DNA of 6,985 nt from Betaproteobacteria bacterium (GCA_013205155.1 JABMMT010000109.1:1-6985); one strand, 5' to 3'. Shown: positions 1-6,001, counted from the first letter of the stretch. Translations and numbers: made by a program. Notes: generated by a model not told the origin, from the sequence alone.

Positions 1-2
1 CA

Positions 3-686
3 ACCGGTGATATTCATAAATTTACTTTTGGATTATCAGAGGCTGCTGCTAGTTTAGGTGTAAAGATAATTTATGAACATGAAGTAAGCTCGATTCAGTC
101 TGATGGAAATCATGTGAATTTAACGCTTAGCAAAAATGGGCAATCTAATCAGTTAACTTTTGATAATGTTGTTATTTGTGCCGGCGTTAATAGTCGTAAT
201 ATTGCTGCGCAGTTGGGAGATAGGGTAAATGTATATCCAGTTAAAGGTTATTCAATAACAGTGAACCTGAACGACAAAGTTAGCCAAGATGGCGCTCCAA
301 ATGTTAGCTTATTGGATGATGAGACGAAATTAGTGACTAGTCGTCTAGGCGCTGAACGTTTCAGAGTGGCAGGCACTGCAGAATTTAATGGCATCAATCG
401 TGATATTCGTTCTGACCGTATTGAGCCATTGATTGATTGGGTAAATCAATGCTTTCCACAAGTCAGCACTCGTTCAGTGGTTCCGTGGGCTGGTTTGCGT
501 CCTATGATGCCAAATATGATGCCAAGAGTTGGAAAAGGCTCTAAGCCAAATGTTTATTACAACACTGGGCACGGTCATCTTGGCTGGACATTATCTGCCT
601 GTACCGCTGAAATGATTGGTGATGTAATTCAGCATGGAGAGCAAACACTTAAGACTAAGTCATCGCCAAGATTTAAGTTTTCCTGA
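3..686 (+). CDS. dadA: D-amino-acid dehydrogenase (DadA family), C-terminal part, 5' end outside the window
   Basis: This is the C-terminal ~227 residues of an FAD-dependent D-amino-acid dehydrogenase, which oxidatively deaminates D-amino acids (classically D-alanine) and passes electrons to the respiratory chain at the inner membrane. The frame is open from base 3, reading TGDIHKFT at once, so the first in-frame GTG (114) is internal and the gene starts upstream. Visible family features are the NVVICAGVNSRNIAAQLG stretch closing the FAD-binding fold, the YPVKGYSITV segment, the RFRVAGTAEFNG strand, and the C-terminal PWAGLRPMMP...GHGHLGWTLS block that binds flavin and substrate in DadA/glycine-oxidase-like enzymes. 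Full DadA proteins are about 410-430 residues, so roughly half is here. It ends in TGA at 684-686 with no clear terminator. The family call is firm; the exact substrate is inferred. Confidence 0.9.
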   Translation, partial: TGDIHKFTFGLSEAAASLGVKIIYEHEVSSIQSDGNHVNLTLSKNGQSNQLTFDNVVICAGVNSRNIAAQLGDRVNVYPVKGYSITVNLNDKVSQDGAPNVSLLDDETKLVTSRLGAERFRVAGTAEFNGINRDIRSDRIEPLIDWVNQCFPQVSTRSVVPWAGLRPMMPNMMPRVGKGSKPNVYYNTGHGHLGWTLSACTAEMIGDVIQHGEQTLKTKSSPRFKFS

Positions 687-699
687 TCAAGGAATATGG

Positions 700-846
700 T
701 CAATCTTCCCTAACTTCAATGCGTCCAAGAGCATCGAGATCAGATTTATCAACTTCTAAGTAGTCATATTCGATGATGGTTGTTCCTTCTAGCTGTTCAA
801 TATATTCTCGTGTCGCTAAACACAAAGGTATGAATCTTTTAATCAT
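700..846 (-). CDS. Small hypothetical protein or gene remnant (48 aa)
   Basis: A short reverse-strand frame, ATG at 846 to TGA at 700-702, convergent with dadA and ending 13 bases beyond its stop. The product has a hydrophobic start (MIKRFIPLCLATREY) and an acidic second half (EYDYLEVDKSDLDALGRIEV). That composition looks protein-like rather than random, but I do not recognise a family. The frame stays open about 15 codons upstream of the ATG to a TGA, and there is no good ribosome-binding site. It may be the C-terminal relic of a longer gene whose front decayed or was lost when the neighbouring repeat region was inserted. Confidence 0.35.
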   Translation of the reverse strand: MIKRFIPLCLATREYIEQLEGTTIIEYDYLEVDKSDLDALGRIEVRED

Positions 847-940
847 TGATGAGGTAGTTACTCTAGTGAATGCATAGCTTGAGAAAAATCAGGCACAGTA
901 AAATTTTTAAAAGCAATGCTTAATGACACAAGTTAAAACA

Positions 941-1096
941 CTTTGGAGCAATGAGGTGAAATAATGCTTAGGCACCACACAGCTTATTACACAGCGCCAT
1001 TTTTATCGTATAAACCATTGAAACATACAGACATTCAAACGGCCAGGAATTCTTCCAAGGCCCAGGTCGCATGTTCGAATCGTGCTGGGCAGGCCA
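941..1096 (+). repeat. Site Z: decayed repeat block ending in a tRNA-like 3' end
   Basis: The left edge (CTTTGGAGCAATGAGGTG, 941-958) matches the repeat blocks before sites A (2477-2494) and B (4212-4229). The right edge is a tRNA-like 3' end: T-stem GCATG (1069-1073), loop TTCGAAT (1074-1080), T-stem CGTGC (1081-1085), acceptor strand TGGGCAG (1086-1092), discriminator G and CCA (1094-1096), followed by GAAAT as after site A. It opens with GGAATTCTT (1046-1054), the same 9-mer that opens site C (6000-6008). The stem pairs, but the sequence differs clearly from the CAT-anticodon copies and no 5' half is present. It is either a diverged sibling or an end derived from another tRNA. Confidence 0.5.
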
Positions 1097-1218
1097 GAAA
1101 TCCTAGTTCCATACCGGTCACATGCTTTAAACCTTAGTGGGTATTAACTTAGACCTTTCATTTCAGGCTTGAGTCTGTTGTCTAATCTCAATTAAATATA
1201 AAACTACTTTTCACATCG

Positions 1219-1248
1219 TTGCATCATAGTGGATTAATTATGGATAAT
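1219..1248 (+). promoter_or_regulatory. Candidate promoter for the alpha/beta hydrolase gene
   Basis: TTGCAT (1219-1224, four of six to TTGACA) and GATAAT (1243-1248, five of six to TATAAT) are separated by 18 bases, about 110 bases before the TTG start at 1359. The surroundings are AT-rich, so a chance match is possible. Confidence 0.3.
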
Positions 1249-1358
1249 TTTAATAATTAGATTTGTAGTCGTAGTCGGCAATCTACGAAGATATGTTGCC
1301 TTATATTATTGATATACTTAATCCATTCATCTATGACAATATTGAGTAGAAACTTGAT

Positions 1359-2354
1359 TTGATAAAAATTATTACGGTCTTTTTGATTACGTTGACCTTT
1401 CATACACAGGCTTGGTCTAAAGATTTTCTGGCTGAGAAAGGAGTGTTTCAACTCTCCGATGGTGTAGAACTTCAGTATCGAAAATGGTCTGCAGAAAAAC
1501 CACAGCTCCTTGTTGTTAATGTTCATGGATTCAATGATTACAGCAAATCATTCACAACCTTGGCTGAAGCTCTTGTTAAACATCGTCAAGCGGTAGTTTA
1601 TGCCTATGATCAAAGAGGGTTTGGAGCTAACCCTAACCCCGGTATATGGCCAAGCGAGGATCGATTAGTCCATGACTTAAGAGAAATAGTTACTCAACTT
1701 AGAGCCAACTACCCAACACTATCACTAGTAGTTATTGGTGAAAGTATGGGTGGAGCAGTATTAATACGAGCTAGTACTGAGGCTCCTCGGTTACCTGCTG
1801 ATCTAATCATCCTTAAAGCACCTGCGATATGGGGAGACGAGATTATGCCGTGGTACCAGCGAATGAGCCTTGAGTGGTTTAACGCCATAGCCCCTAATTT
1901 TACTTTCACAGGAAGAGGTGTACAAAGCCTTGGTATACGGCCAACTGATGATCCAGCAGTCACAGAAGATCTTAGTCAAGATCCTTTGGTTATAAAAGAA
2001 ACCCGCGTTAGTAGTCTTTTTGGGCTTACAAAACTCATGAGTCAAGCACTCAATCATCCAATCGATTTCACGGCTCCAACATTAGTTTTGTATGGAAACA
2101 ACGATAAGATCATTCCACCAAAAGCAATGTGTTATTGGCTCTCTAGGTTATCGCTGGTATCAGACGAGAAAATTAATTCTCTTCAATTCATCATTTATGC
2201 CAACGGTTGGCACATGCTTACCCGACAGCTAGAAGCTACAACAGTAATAAATGACATCCTAGTATGGCTTAATAGTTTTCAATCTATTGGTGTTGTAAGT
2301 TCTACACTACGAGTAAAAGAGGCTCAAGATTCAGTATGTAAATCGAGTCCTTAA
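1359..2354 (+). CDS. Secreted alpha/beta hydrolase (monoacylglycerol lipase / lysophospholipase type)
   Basis: A 331-residue serine hydrolase of the Hydrolase_4 (PldB-like) group, likely cleaving an ester of a lipid or other small substrate. The start is TTG at 1359. An in-frame TAG at 1347 leaves no ATG or GTG before it, and this start gives a complete signal peptide (MIKIITVFLITLTFHTQAWS), so the enzyme is probably periplasmic or secreted. Seen in order: the oxyanion-hole VHG at about 55-57, YDQRGFG at 83-89, the nucleophile elbow GESMGG with Ser129, a lid region about 155-235, the acid in YGNNDKIIPP (Asp249), and the histidine in GWHML (His285), so the triad is complete. The ribosome-binding site is weak. 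It is the only gene between tRNA-derived sites Z and A and has no operon partner. The fold is certain; the substrate is inferred. Confidence 0.85.
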   Translation: MIKIITVFLITLTFHTQAWSKDFLAEKGVFQLSDGVELQYRKWSAEKPQLLVVNVHGFNDYSKSFTTLAEALVKHRQAVVYAYDQRGFGANPNPGIWPSEDRLVHDLREIVTQLRANYPTLSLVVIGESMGGAVLIRASTEAPRLPADLIILKAPAIWGDEIMPWYQRMSLEWFNAIAPNFTFTGRGVQSLGIRPTDDPAVTEDLSQDPLVIKETRVSSLFGLTKLMSQALNHPIDFTAPTLVLYGNNDKIIPPKAMCYWLSRLSLVSDEKINSLQFIIYANGWHMLTRQLEATTVINDILVWLNSFQSIGVVSSTLRVKEAQDSVCKSSP

Positions 2355-2439
2355 AATAAAATAGCCTGATATGCTTTCTTTGATAAATATCGCAACAGCT
2401 TTTGGCCTTGCAGCCATTAACACTTGCCAGAGATTTAGC

Positions 2440-2460
2440 AGCGTTACTTTAAGTAACGCT
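2440..2460. repeat. Interspersed palindrome, copy 1 (core GCGTTACTTWAAGTAACGC)
   Basis: A perfect palindrome with 10-base arms (2440-2449 and 2451-2460) around one central T. Related copies occur at 4171-4190, 4474-4492 and 6088-6104, each beside a tRNA-derived site. Here it opens the repeat block upstream of site A. No U-tract follows, so it does not look like a plain terminator. A protein-binding site or a mobile palindromic element are both possible. Confidence 0.7.
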
Positions 2461-2645
2461 TGATTTCGAAAAAGTACTTTGGAACAACGAGGTGTTTTGG
2501 TCATTGCTCCAAAAATACTTTGTTTTTCAAAACCAAAGAGCGAGATAGTGTTTCTTGTGATTTTGTTAATATAGTCACACAAATACTCAAACACCGATAA
2601 TGAGGCGCTGTAACCTCTTGAAATCCTAATGGTTTTCTTTGGATG
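2440..2645 (+). repeat. Long repeat block, copy A (left flank of tRNA-derived site A)
   Basis: About 205 bases that align along their whole length with 4171-4379, with scattered substitutions and small indels. The shared order is: palindrome, GTACTTTGGA.CAACGA hairpin region, AAAACCAAAGAG, a TTGTTAAT.TAGT.ACACAAATACTCA segment, and CTCTTGAAATC.TA.TGG leading into TTTCTTTGGATG at the tRNA fragment. An imperfect hairpin pairs 2478-2487 with 2504-2513. No gene is evident on either strand. Because it always sits immediately 5' of the tRNA-derived core, it looks like the conserved end of a mobile unit. Confidence 0.75.
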
Positions 2646-2696
2646 TCTGCTCTCATAATCCTTTGGTCCCAGGTTCAAGTCCTGGTGGGCCCACCA
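2646..2696 (+). repeat. Site A: 3' half of a CAT-anticodon tRNA, attachment-site-like
   Basis: The anticodon loop CTCATAA (2652-2658, anticodon CAT) is followed by a variable region, a T-arm with CCAGG / TTCAAGT / CCTGG (2669-2685), acceptor strand TGGGCCC, discriminator A and CCA (2694-2696). This matches the 3' half of an elongator tRNA-Met or tRNA-Ile2. The bases before the loop (TCTGCT) cannot pair as an anticodon stem and there is no D-arm, so it is not a functional tRNA. The same 51-bp segment recurs at 4380-4430 and 6933-6983, and 40 bp of it at 6002-6041. A tRNA 3' end as a direct repeat is the usual trace of tyrosine-integrase insertion. Confidence 0.85.
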
Positions 2697-2711
2697 GAAA
2701 TGAAAAGGTCC

Positions 2712-2757
2712 GTACCGGACACATGGTTTACATCCGGTACCGACCACATGGTTTACA
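2712..2757 (-). repeat. Two tandem copies of an insertion-sequence-end-like motif
   Basis: Positions 2712-2732 and 2737-2757 are near-identical 21-mers of the form GTACCG..CACATGGTTTACA, spaced 25 bases start to start. Read on the minus strand they begin TGTAAACCATGTG. Tandem terminal repeats of this kind occur at the ends of some insertion sequences (the IS21 and IS481 groups come to mind). A diverged single copy lies at 1112-1132, at the same place relative to site Z. The assignment to a transposon end is inference; the repetition is seen directly. Confidence 0.5.
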
Positions 2758-2767
2758 CCTTTACCAA

Positions 2768-2911
2768 TCACATCCCCAATACTTTGGGACCAAATGGATT
2801 CTCTAGGGCACTAACCTTATAAGATTCCATATCAAAGTAAGCCTTATCGTAATCTGATGCGCTTACTTTTCCTGAGTGTCTTGGTGTTGGAGTGATATTA
2901 AGAAAAGGGGT
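2768..2911 (-). pseudogene. Possible transposase C-terminal remnant
   Basis: The minus-strand frame ending at 2768 reads FLNITPTPRHSGKVSASDY and then DKAYFDMESYKVSALENP before its stop. The pattern F.N....RHS..G.VS...Y resembles the C-terminus of IS3-type DDE transposases (FYN..RRHS.LG..SP..YE). The stop is followed 10 bases later by the tandem end-like repeats at 2712-2757, as expected for the right end of an insertion sequence. Only about 50 residues are recognisable and nothing transposase-like precedes them, so this is at most a relic of an element truncated beside the fic promoter. The resemblance is by eye and could be wrong. Confidence 0.35.
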
Positions 2912-2964
2912 GAACTGATGGACTGGTTTGCTTGGGTGTGTGTAGTGGCTTTTCATGATCAAAA

Positions 2965-3065
2965 AGCTGTATTTTTATACAGTAAAAGGATAGTTAATAC
3001 GTTAAAATGTGGGATTTATATACAGATCACTGATAACATGTATAAAAATATCGTTTTTCTATACA
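2965..3065 (+). promoter_or_regulatory. LexA-like palindrome and repeated TATACA half-sites upstream of fic
   Basis: CTGTATTTTTATACAG (2967-2982) is a perfect inverted repeat (6-4-6) that fits the CTGT-N8-ACAG form of the proteobacterial LexA (SOS) box, with TA following as in the E. coli consensus. Its 12-mer TATTTTTATACA (2970-2981) recurs inverted as TGTATAAAAATA (3039-3050). A further TATACAG (3019-3025) and TATACA (3060-3065) lie between that box and the start codon. TGTATA (3039-3044) and TATACA (3060-3065) can form an imperfect hairpin. This suggests repression by LexA, or by a dedicated DNA-binding protein, possibly the Fic protein itself through its winged helix. Regulation is inferred; the sites are seen. 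Confidence 0.5.
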
Positions 3066-3083
3066 CATCAAAAAAACGTGCAT

Positions 3084-4148
3084 ATGAGCAAAATACAATC
3101 ACTTGAAGGTTTGAGTAGTTCAAGATTCGATACGCCAGCAATCTTGAAAAAATTAGCTGAGAGTAGCAGAATGCTTGCTGAGTTAAAGGGGGTGGCAGCA
3201 TCCATCCCAAATCAAGGGATTTTAATTAATACCCTTGGCTTACAAGAGGCTAAAGATAGTTCTGAAATAGAAAATATCGTCACCACTCATGATGAACTCT
3301 TTAAGGATGATTTGCTGCCAGAGTCAGTGAATGATTCGGTTGCCAAGGAGGTCTTGCGTTATAGGCAGGCACTTCGAATTGGCTTTGAGCAAGTGCGAGA
3401 GTCAGGCCTTTTAACTAGTAATCATATTTTGCTGATTCAGGCGGAGCTTGAGCGTAATAATGCAGGTTATAGAAAGCTACCTGGAACTAGCTTAAAAAGC
3501 TCTCAAGGGGAGGTTGTGTATACACCCCCGCAAGACCCCAAAGAAATTATTAGGCTAATGGTTGAGCTTGAGAATTTCATCAATGATTCCGGATCATACC
3601 TAGTCGATCCATTAATAAAAATGGCCTTGATACATCATCAATTTGAAAGCATTCATCCTTTCTACGATGGCAATGGACGTACCGGCCGGATTATTAATGT
3701 CTTGTACCTAGTAAAAGAGCAGCTACTCAACATACCGGTTCTTTATTTGAGTAACTATATAGTTCGCAACAAATCAGAATACTATCGCCTTCTTCAGGCA
3801 GTGCGCGATGATGATGCTTGGGAGGATTGGGTTCTATATATGCTGGAGGCGGTCCGCGCAACTTCAGAGCAGACAATTAAGAAGATCAATGAGATAAAAG
3901 TAGCCCTATTTGACTACAAACATAGAATCAGGGAAAAGCACAAATTCTATAGCCAAGATTTAATTAATAATTTATTTACTCATCCATATACAAAGATTGA
4001 ATTTGTAATGCGTGACTTGAATATTTCTAGGCTCACTGCCACCAAATATCTCGATGTTCTAGCGGAAGAGGCGTTTTTAGAGAAGAGAAGAGTCGGGCGC
4101 ATCAATTACTACATCAATATTGCTTTGAATGAAATTCTTATAAATTAA
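3084..4148 (+). CDS. Fic family protein AMP-transferase with N-terminal inhibitory helix and C-terminal winged helix
   Basis: A 354-residue Fic protein; the family usually transfers AMP from ATP to hydroxyl side chains of target proteins. I chose ATG 3084 (MSKIQSLEGL); the frame runs 25 codons further up to an ATG at 3009, but that stretch overlaps the operator-like repeats and looks non-coding. The N-terminal domain carries SSEIEN (59-64), fitting the inhibitory (S/T)xxxE(G/N) motif of class II Fic proteins, where Glu63 blocks the ATP gamma-phosphate site. A flap with VVYTPP lies at 144-149. The catalytic motif HPFYDGNGRTGR is complete, with His191, Asp195 and Arg202. A C-terminal helix-turn-helix (about 300-350, ISRLTATKYLDVLAEEAFLEKRRVGR) resembles a winged DNA-binding domain. 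It is cytoplasmic, alone between sites A and B, with no adjacent antitoxin, consistent with self-inhibition in cis. Its target is unknown. Confidence 0.9.
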   Translation: MSKIQSLEGLSSSRFDTPAILKKLAESSRMLAELKGVAASIPNQGILINTLGLQEAKDSSEIENIVTTHDELFKDDLLPESVNDSVAKEVLRYRQALRIGFEQVRESGLLTSNHILLIQAELERNNAGYRKLPGTSLKSSQGEVVYTPPQDPKEIIRLMVELENFINDSGSYLVDPLIKMALIHHQFESIHPFYDGNGRTGRIINVLYLVKEQLLNIPVLYLSNYIVRNKSEYYRLLQAVRDDDAWEDWVLYMLEAVRATSEQTIKKINEIKVALFDYKHRIREKHKFYSQDLINNLFTHPYTKIEFVMRDLNISRLTATKYLDVLAEEAFLEKRRVGRINYYINIALNEILIN

Positions 4149-4170
4149 TTGCATTTAACAATTAGCCAAA

Positions 4171-4190
4171 GGGTTACTTAAAGTAACGCT
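4171..4190. repeat. Interspersed palindrome, copy 2 (slightly decayed)
   Basis: GTTACTT and AAGTAAC (4173-4187) pair around a central A. The outer pair 4172/4188 is mismatched (G/G), unlike the other copies. It lies 22 bases after the fic stop and opens repeat block B, followed by CGCTTATA as in copy 3. Confidence 0.65.
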
Positions 4191-4379
4191 TATAAATTAT
4201 TCAAAGAAGTACTTTGGAGCAACGAAGTGTTAGATGGTTGCTCCAAAAATCCTGTGGTTTCGAAAACCAAAGAGTGAGGGATTACATTTTGTGATCTTGT
4301 TAATCTAGTTACACAAATACTCACACACCGATATTTAGGAGACGTAAGCTCTTGAAATCTTAGTGGTTTTCTTTGGATG
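4171..4379 (+). repeat. Long repeat block, copy B (left flank of site B)
   Basis: Second copy of the block at 2440-2645, diverged but collinear to the tRNA junction. It contains a perfect 11-bp inverted repeat, TTTGGAGCAAC (4213-4223) with GTTGCTCCAAA (4237-4247) around a 13-base loop, and a smaller hairpin GGTTT/AAACC just downstream. The hairpin is imperfect in copy A and largely lost in the relic at 941-1096, which suggests B is the best-preserved copy. No gene is evident; a structured RNA or a recombinase accessory site are both possible. Confidence 0.75.
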
Positions 4380-4430
4380 TCTGCTCTCATAATCCTTTGG
4401 TCCCAGGTTCAAGTCCTGGTGGGCCCATCA
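4380..4430 (+). repeat. Site B: tRNA(CAT) 3'-half copy
   Basis: Identical to site A across the anticodon loop, T-arm and acceptor strand, except that the terminal ACCA reads ATCA (4427-4430). No tRNA 5' half precedes it, so it is non-functional. Left of it is the long repeat block shared with site A; right of it is the terminator-plus-palindrome flank shared with site C. It therefore has a hybrid arrangement. Confidence 0.85.
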
Positions 4431-4438
4431 GTAAAGCA

Positions 4439-4468
4439 AACCCTCATCAGTAATGGTGGGGGTTTTCT
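4439..4468 (+). terminator. Rho-independent terminator after site B
   Basis: AACCCTCATC (4439-4448) pairs with GGTGGGGGTT (4455-4464), a 10-bp stem with three G-T pairs and a 6-base loop, followed by TTCTTG. Placed 8 bases after the tRNA-like end and preceded by AAAGCAAACCCTCA, it matches the terminator after site C. It was probably the natural terminator of the ancestral tRNA gene. Confidence 0.7.
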
Positions 4469-4473
4469 TGTAG

Positions 4474-4492
4474 GCGTTACTTAAAGTAACGC
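4474..4492. repeat. Interspersed palindrome, copy 3
   Basis: GCGTTACTT (4474-4482), central A, AAGTAACGC (4484-4492): a perfect 9-1-9 palindrome 9 bases beyond the terminator T-run, followed by TTATA. The same terminator-then-palindrome order occurs after site C. Confidence 0.7.
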
Positions 4493-4690
4493 TTATAGGG
4501 CAAATGATCCTTAGTTACTACATTAAGGGTAAACCAGCACGCCTTGATACACTTATAGGCATATAGTTTCTAAAATTACTTTTTTCCTTTGACTAGAAGG
4601 GACAAATAATAAACTTTCAATTTGAGTGATTTTTTAATCTTTGGCCTATTGATGTTGATATCTGGATGATTGACAGAGAAGCCTTAGCGC
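4493..4690. other. Rhodanese upstream region, no clear feature
   Basis: About 200 AT-rich bases between the palindrome and the rhodanese start. I see no well-spaced -35/-10 pair, no operator-like repeat and no small gene. GAGAAG (4677-4682), about 8 bases before the ATG at 4691, is the only ribosome-binding-site-like string. The gene must have a promoter here, because a terminator lies just upstream. Confidence 0.4.
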
Positions 4691-5716
4691 ATGATGCGTA
4701 AACATAAAATAGTAAAGTCAGAAAAAATGAAAACAATCTTAACAATCGTGTTAACAGCATTTTTCTCCGTGACATGGGCCCAGTCAGACTCGGCGATTAT
4801 TGATACCGAGCAAATGCAGCAGGCAGTTGCGCGGGGCGCCATTATTTGGGATGTGCGCGGTGAAAAAAACTATCTAGAAGGGCATCTGCCAGAGGCCATT
4901 AATGTTGGTGAAATCGGTAGTGTCCTGCGCGATCCCAATAAGGAGGACTACATTGCCACGGAGCAAATTCAAAAAATCTTTAATGCCGCTGGCTTAGATG
5001 TTAATCAAGAAATTGTGGTCTATGGCGCGCGTGGTAATCCCTATGCTTATTTTGGTCTATACACCATCAATTATTTTGGTGGCAAAAAAGCACAGATTTA
5101 TCATGGCGGGATTGATGCCTGGAGACAAGCTGGTTTGCCGATACAAAAAGAGCGCCAAAGCTTACCCCCAGTATCAGTCGCGCTTGTTACCCAGCCTCAA
5201 TTAGTCGTAAATAATGAGGAGATGTTTAAGCTTGCCCAATCCAAGTCTGTACAAATTATCGATGCGAGAACCCCCGATGAATTTACTGGTAAGGATGTTC
5301 GCGCGATTCGGGGCGGCCATATTCCTAACGCGATTAACATTCCTTTTGAAGAAAATTGGCAAGATCCGGCGACCGCGATTAAGTTAGGTAAAAAACAAGT
5401 GGGCGATAACTCGGGTATGGCCCTGAAAAACCAAGCCGATCTCAAAAAGCTTTACGCTAATTTAGACCCTGATAAAGAGACGGTGGTGTATTGCCAAAGT
5501 GGTGTGCGGGCATCCGAAACCGCCGTGATATTAAAAACCTTAGGGTTCAAAAAAGTCAAAGTATATGAATCCTCTTGGTTAGGCTGGGGTAATAACCTCA
5601 AGGCGCCGGTAGCTGATGAAACTTTTTTAAATGTGGGTGCGCTTAATGCGAAGATGGCCGCCATGCAAAATAAGATTAATCAGTTGGAAGAGGCCTTAAA
5701 AAATAAAAATAACTGA
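4691..5716 (+). CDS. Exported tandem-rhodanese sulfurtransferase with C-terminal coiled coil
   Basis: A 341-residue double-rhodanese protein of the thiosulfate/3-mercaptopyruvate sulfurtransferase type, which moves sulfane sulfur through a cysteine persulfide. Domain 1 (about 35-150) has WDVRGEKNYLEGHLPEAINV, but its active-site loop reads VVYGARG, with Gly112 where the Cys would be, so it is inactive, as is usual for the first domain. Domain 2 (about 170-305) has IIDARTPDEF, GGHIPNAINIPF and the loop VVYCQSGVRAS, with catalytic Cys268. The N-terminus holds MKTILTIVLTAFFSVTWAQ, a signal peptide, so it likely acts in the periplasm. I kept ATG 4691 because GAGAAG precedes it, but ATG 4727 gives a more compact signal peptide and may be the true start. 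The last ~28 residues (LNAKMAAMQNKINQLEEAL) look like a coiled coil, an extra tail for this family. It is alone between sites B and C. Substrate and partner are unknown. Confidence 0.88.
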   Translation: MMRKHKIVKSEKMKTILTIVLTAFFSVTWAQSDSAIIDTEQMQQAVARGAIIWDVRGEKNYLEGHLPEAINVGEIGSVLRDPNKEDYIATEQIQKIFNAAGLDVNQEIVVYGARGNPYAYFGLYTINYFGGKKAQIYHGGIDAWRQAGLPIQKERQSLPPVSVALVTQPQLVVNNEEMFKLAQSKSVQIIDARTPDEFTGKDVRAIRGGHIPNAINIPFEENWQDPATAIKLGKKQVGDNSGMALKNQADLKKLYANLDPDKETVVYCQSGVRASETAVILKTLGFKKVKVYESSWLGWGNNLKAPVADETFLNVGALNAKMAAMQNKINQLEEALKNKNN

Positions 5717-6001
5717 TCTGACTCTGGTTGTGAAAAATGCGAGTTTCTAGACGGTTGCCTAGCGATTGCCTGATGAGTGCAATTAATTCAATGACTTACA
5801 AGGGTGTTAATTTGCATCCAAAACTGATACACCATTTGTTTAACTTTAATCTACCCAAGTGATAAAGTTATTTTTGACTAGCGAACTATATTAAACGGAT
5901 GCTGGGCTGAAATTAGTTGCAAATTAGGGCGCTAATTAGATTAGATTTTCATGCAAATAAACAGGCATAGTCCAGGGAGTACTCAAAGCTACACAAACCG
6001 G
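5717..6001. other. Gene-free stretch between rhodanese gene and site C
   Basis: No supportable gene on either strand and no strong terminator after the rhodanese stop. Small structures only: a TTGCCTAGCGATTGCCTGA near-repeat (5755-5773), the imperfect inverted repeat ATTAGGGCGCTAAT (about 5923-5936), and two TGCAAAT strings around it. The long repeat block that precedes sites A and B is absent here, so site C has a different left flank. Confidence 0.45.

Larger units (their letters stand above)
847..1358. other. Gene-free stretch with decayed repeats
   Basis: No credible gene lies in these ~510 bases. The stretch holds a decayed copy of the interspersed repeat block (941-1096), a motif core TACCGGTCACATG (1112-1124) matching the insertion-sequence-end-like repeats at 2712-2757, a weak TCGTAG/CTACGA hairpin (1269-1274 with 1283-1288), and a candidate promoter for the hydrolase. 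The remainder is AT-rich with frequent stops on both strands. Confidence 0.5.

Noticed and set aside
114..686. dadA starting at the GTG at 114
   Set aside because: The same frame is open to the left edge of the window and encodes conserved DadA sequence (TGDIHKFT), so 114 is internal.
1257..1526. Reverse-strand frame of 89 codons over the hydrolase start
   Set aside because: It is antisense to the signal peptide and first strands of a well-supported gene and resembles no known protein.
2646..2696. Functional tRNA gene
   Set aside because: Only the anticodon loop through CCA is present at any site. There is no acceptor 5' strand, D-arm or pairing anticodon stem upstream.
2331..2771. Reverse-strand frame of 146 codons containing WWAHQDLNLGP
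   Set aside because: This peptide is the antisense translation of the tRNA 3' half at site A and a well-known spurious annotation. The rest of the frame covers the hydrolase 3' end and the repeat block.
3009..3083. Upstream extension of the Fic protein to ATG 3009
   Set aside because: The 25 extra codons run through the operator-like repeats and AT-rich promoter region and have no domain role; ATG 3084 fits the family start better.
4190..4390. Reverse-strand frame of 66 codons
   Set aside because: It lies wholly in repeat block B and the tRNA fragment and is not kept open in copy A in the same way; it is a chance frame.
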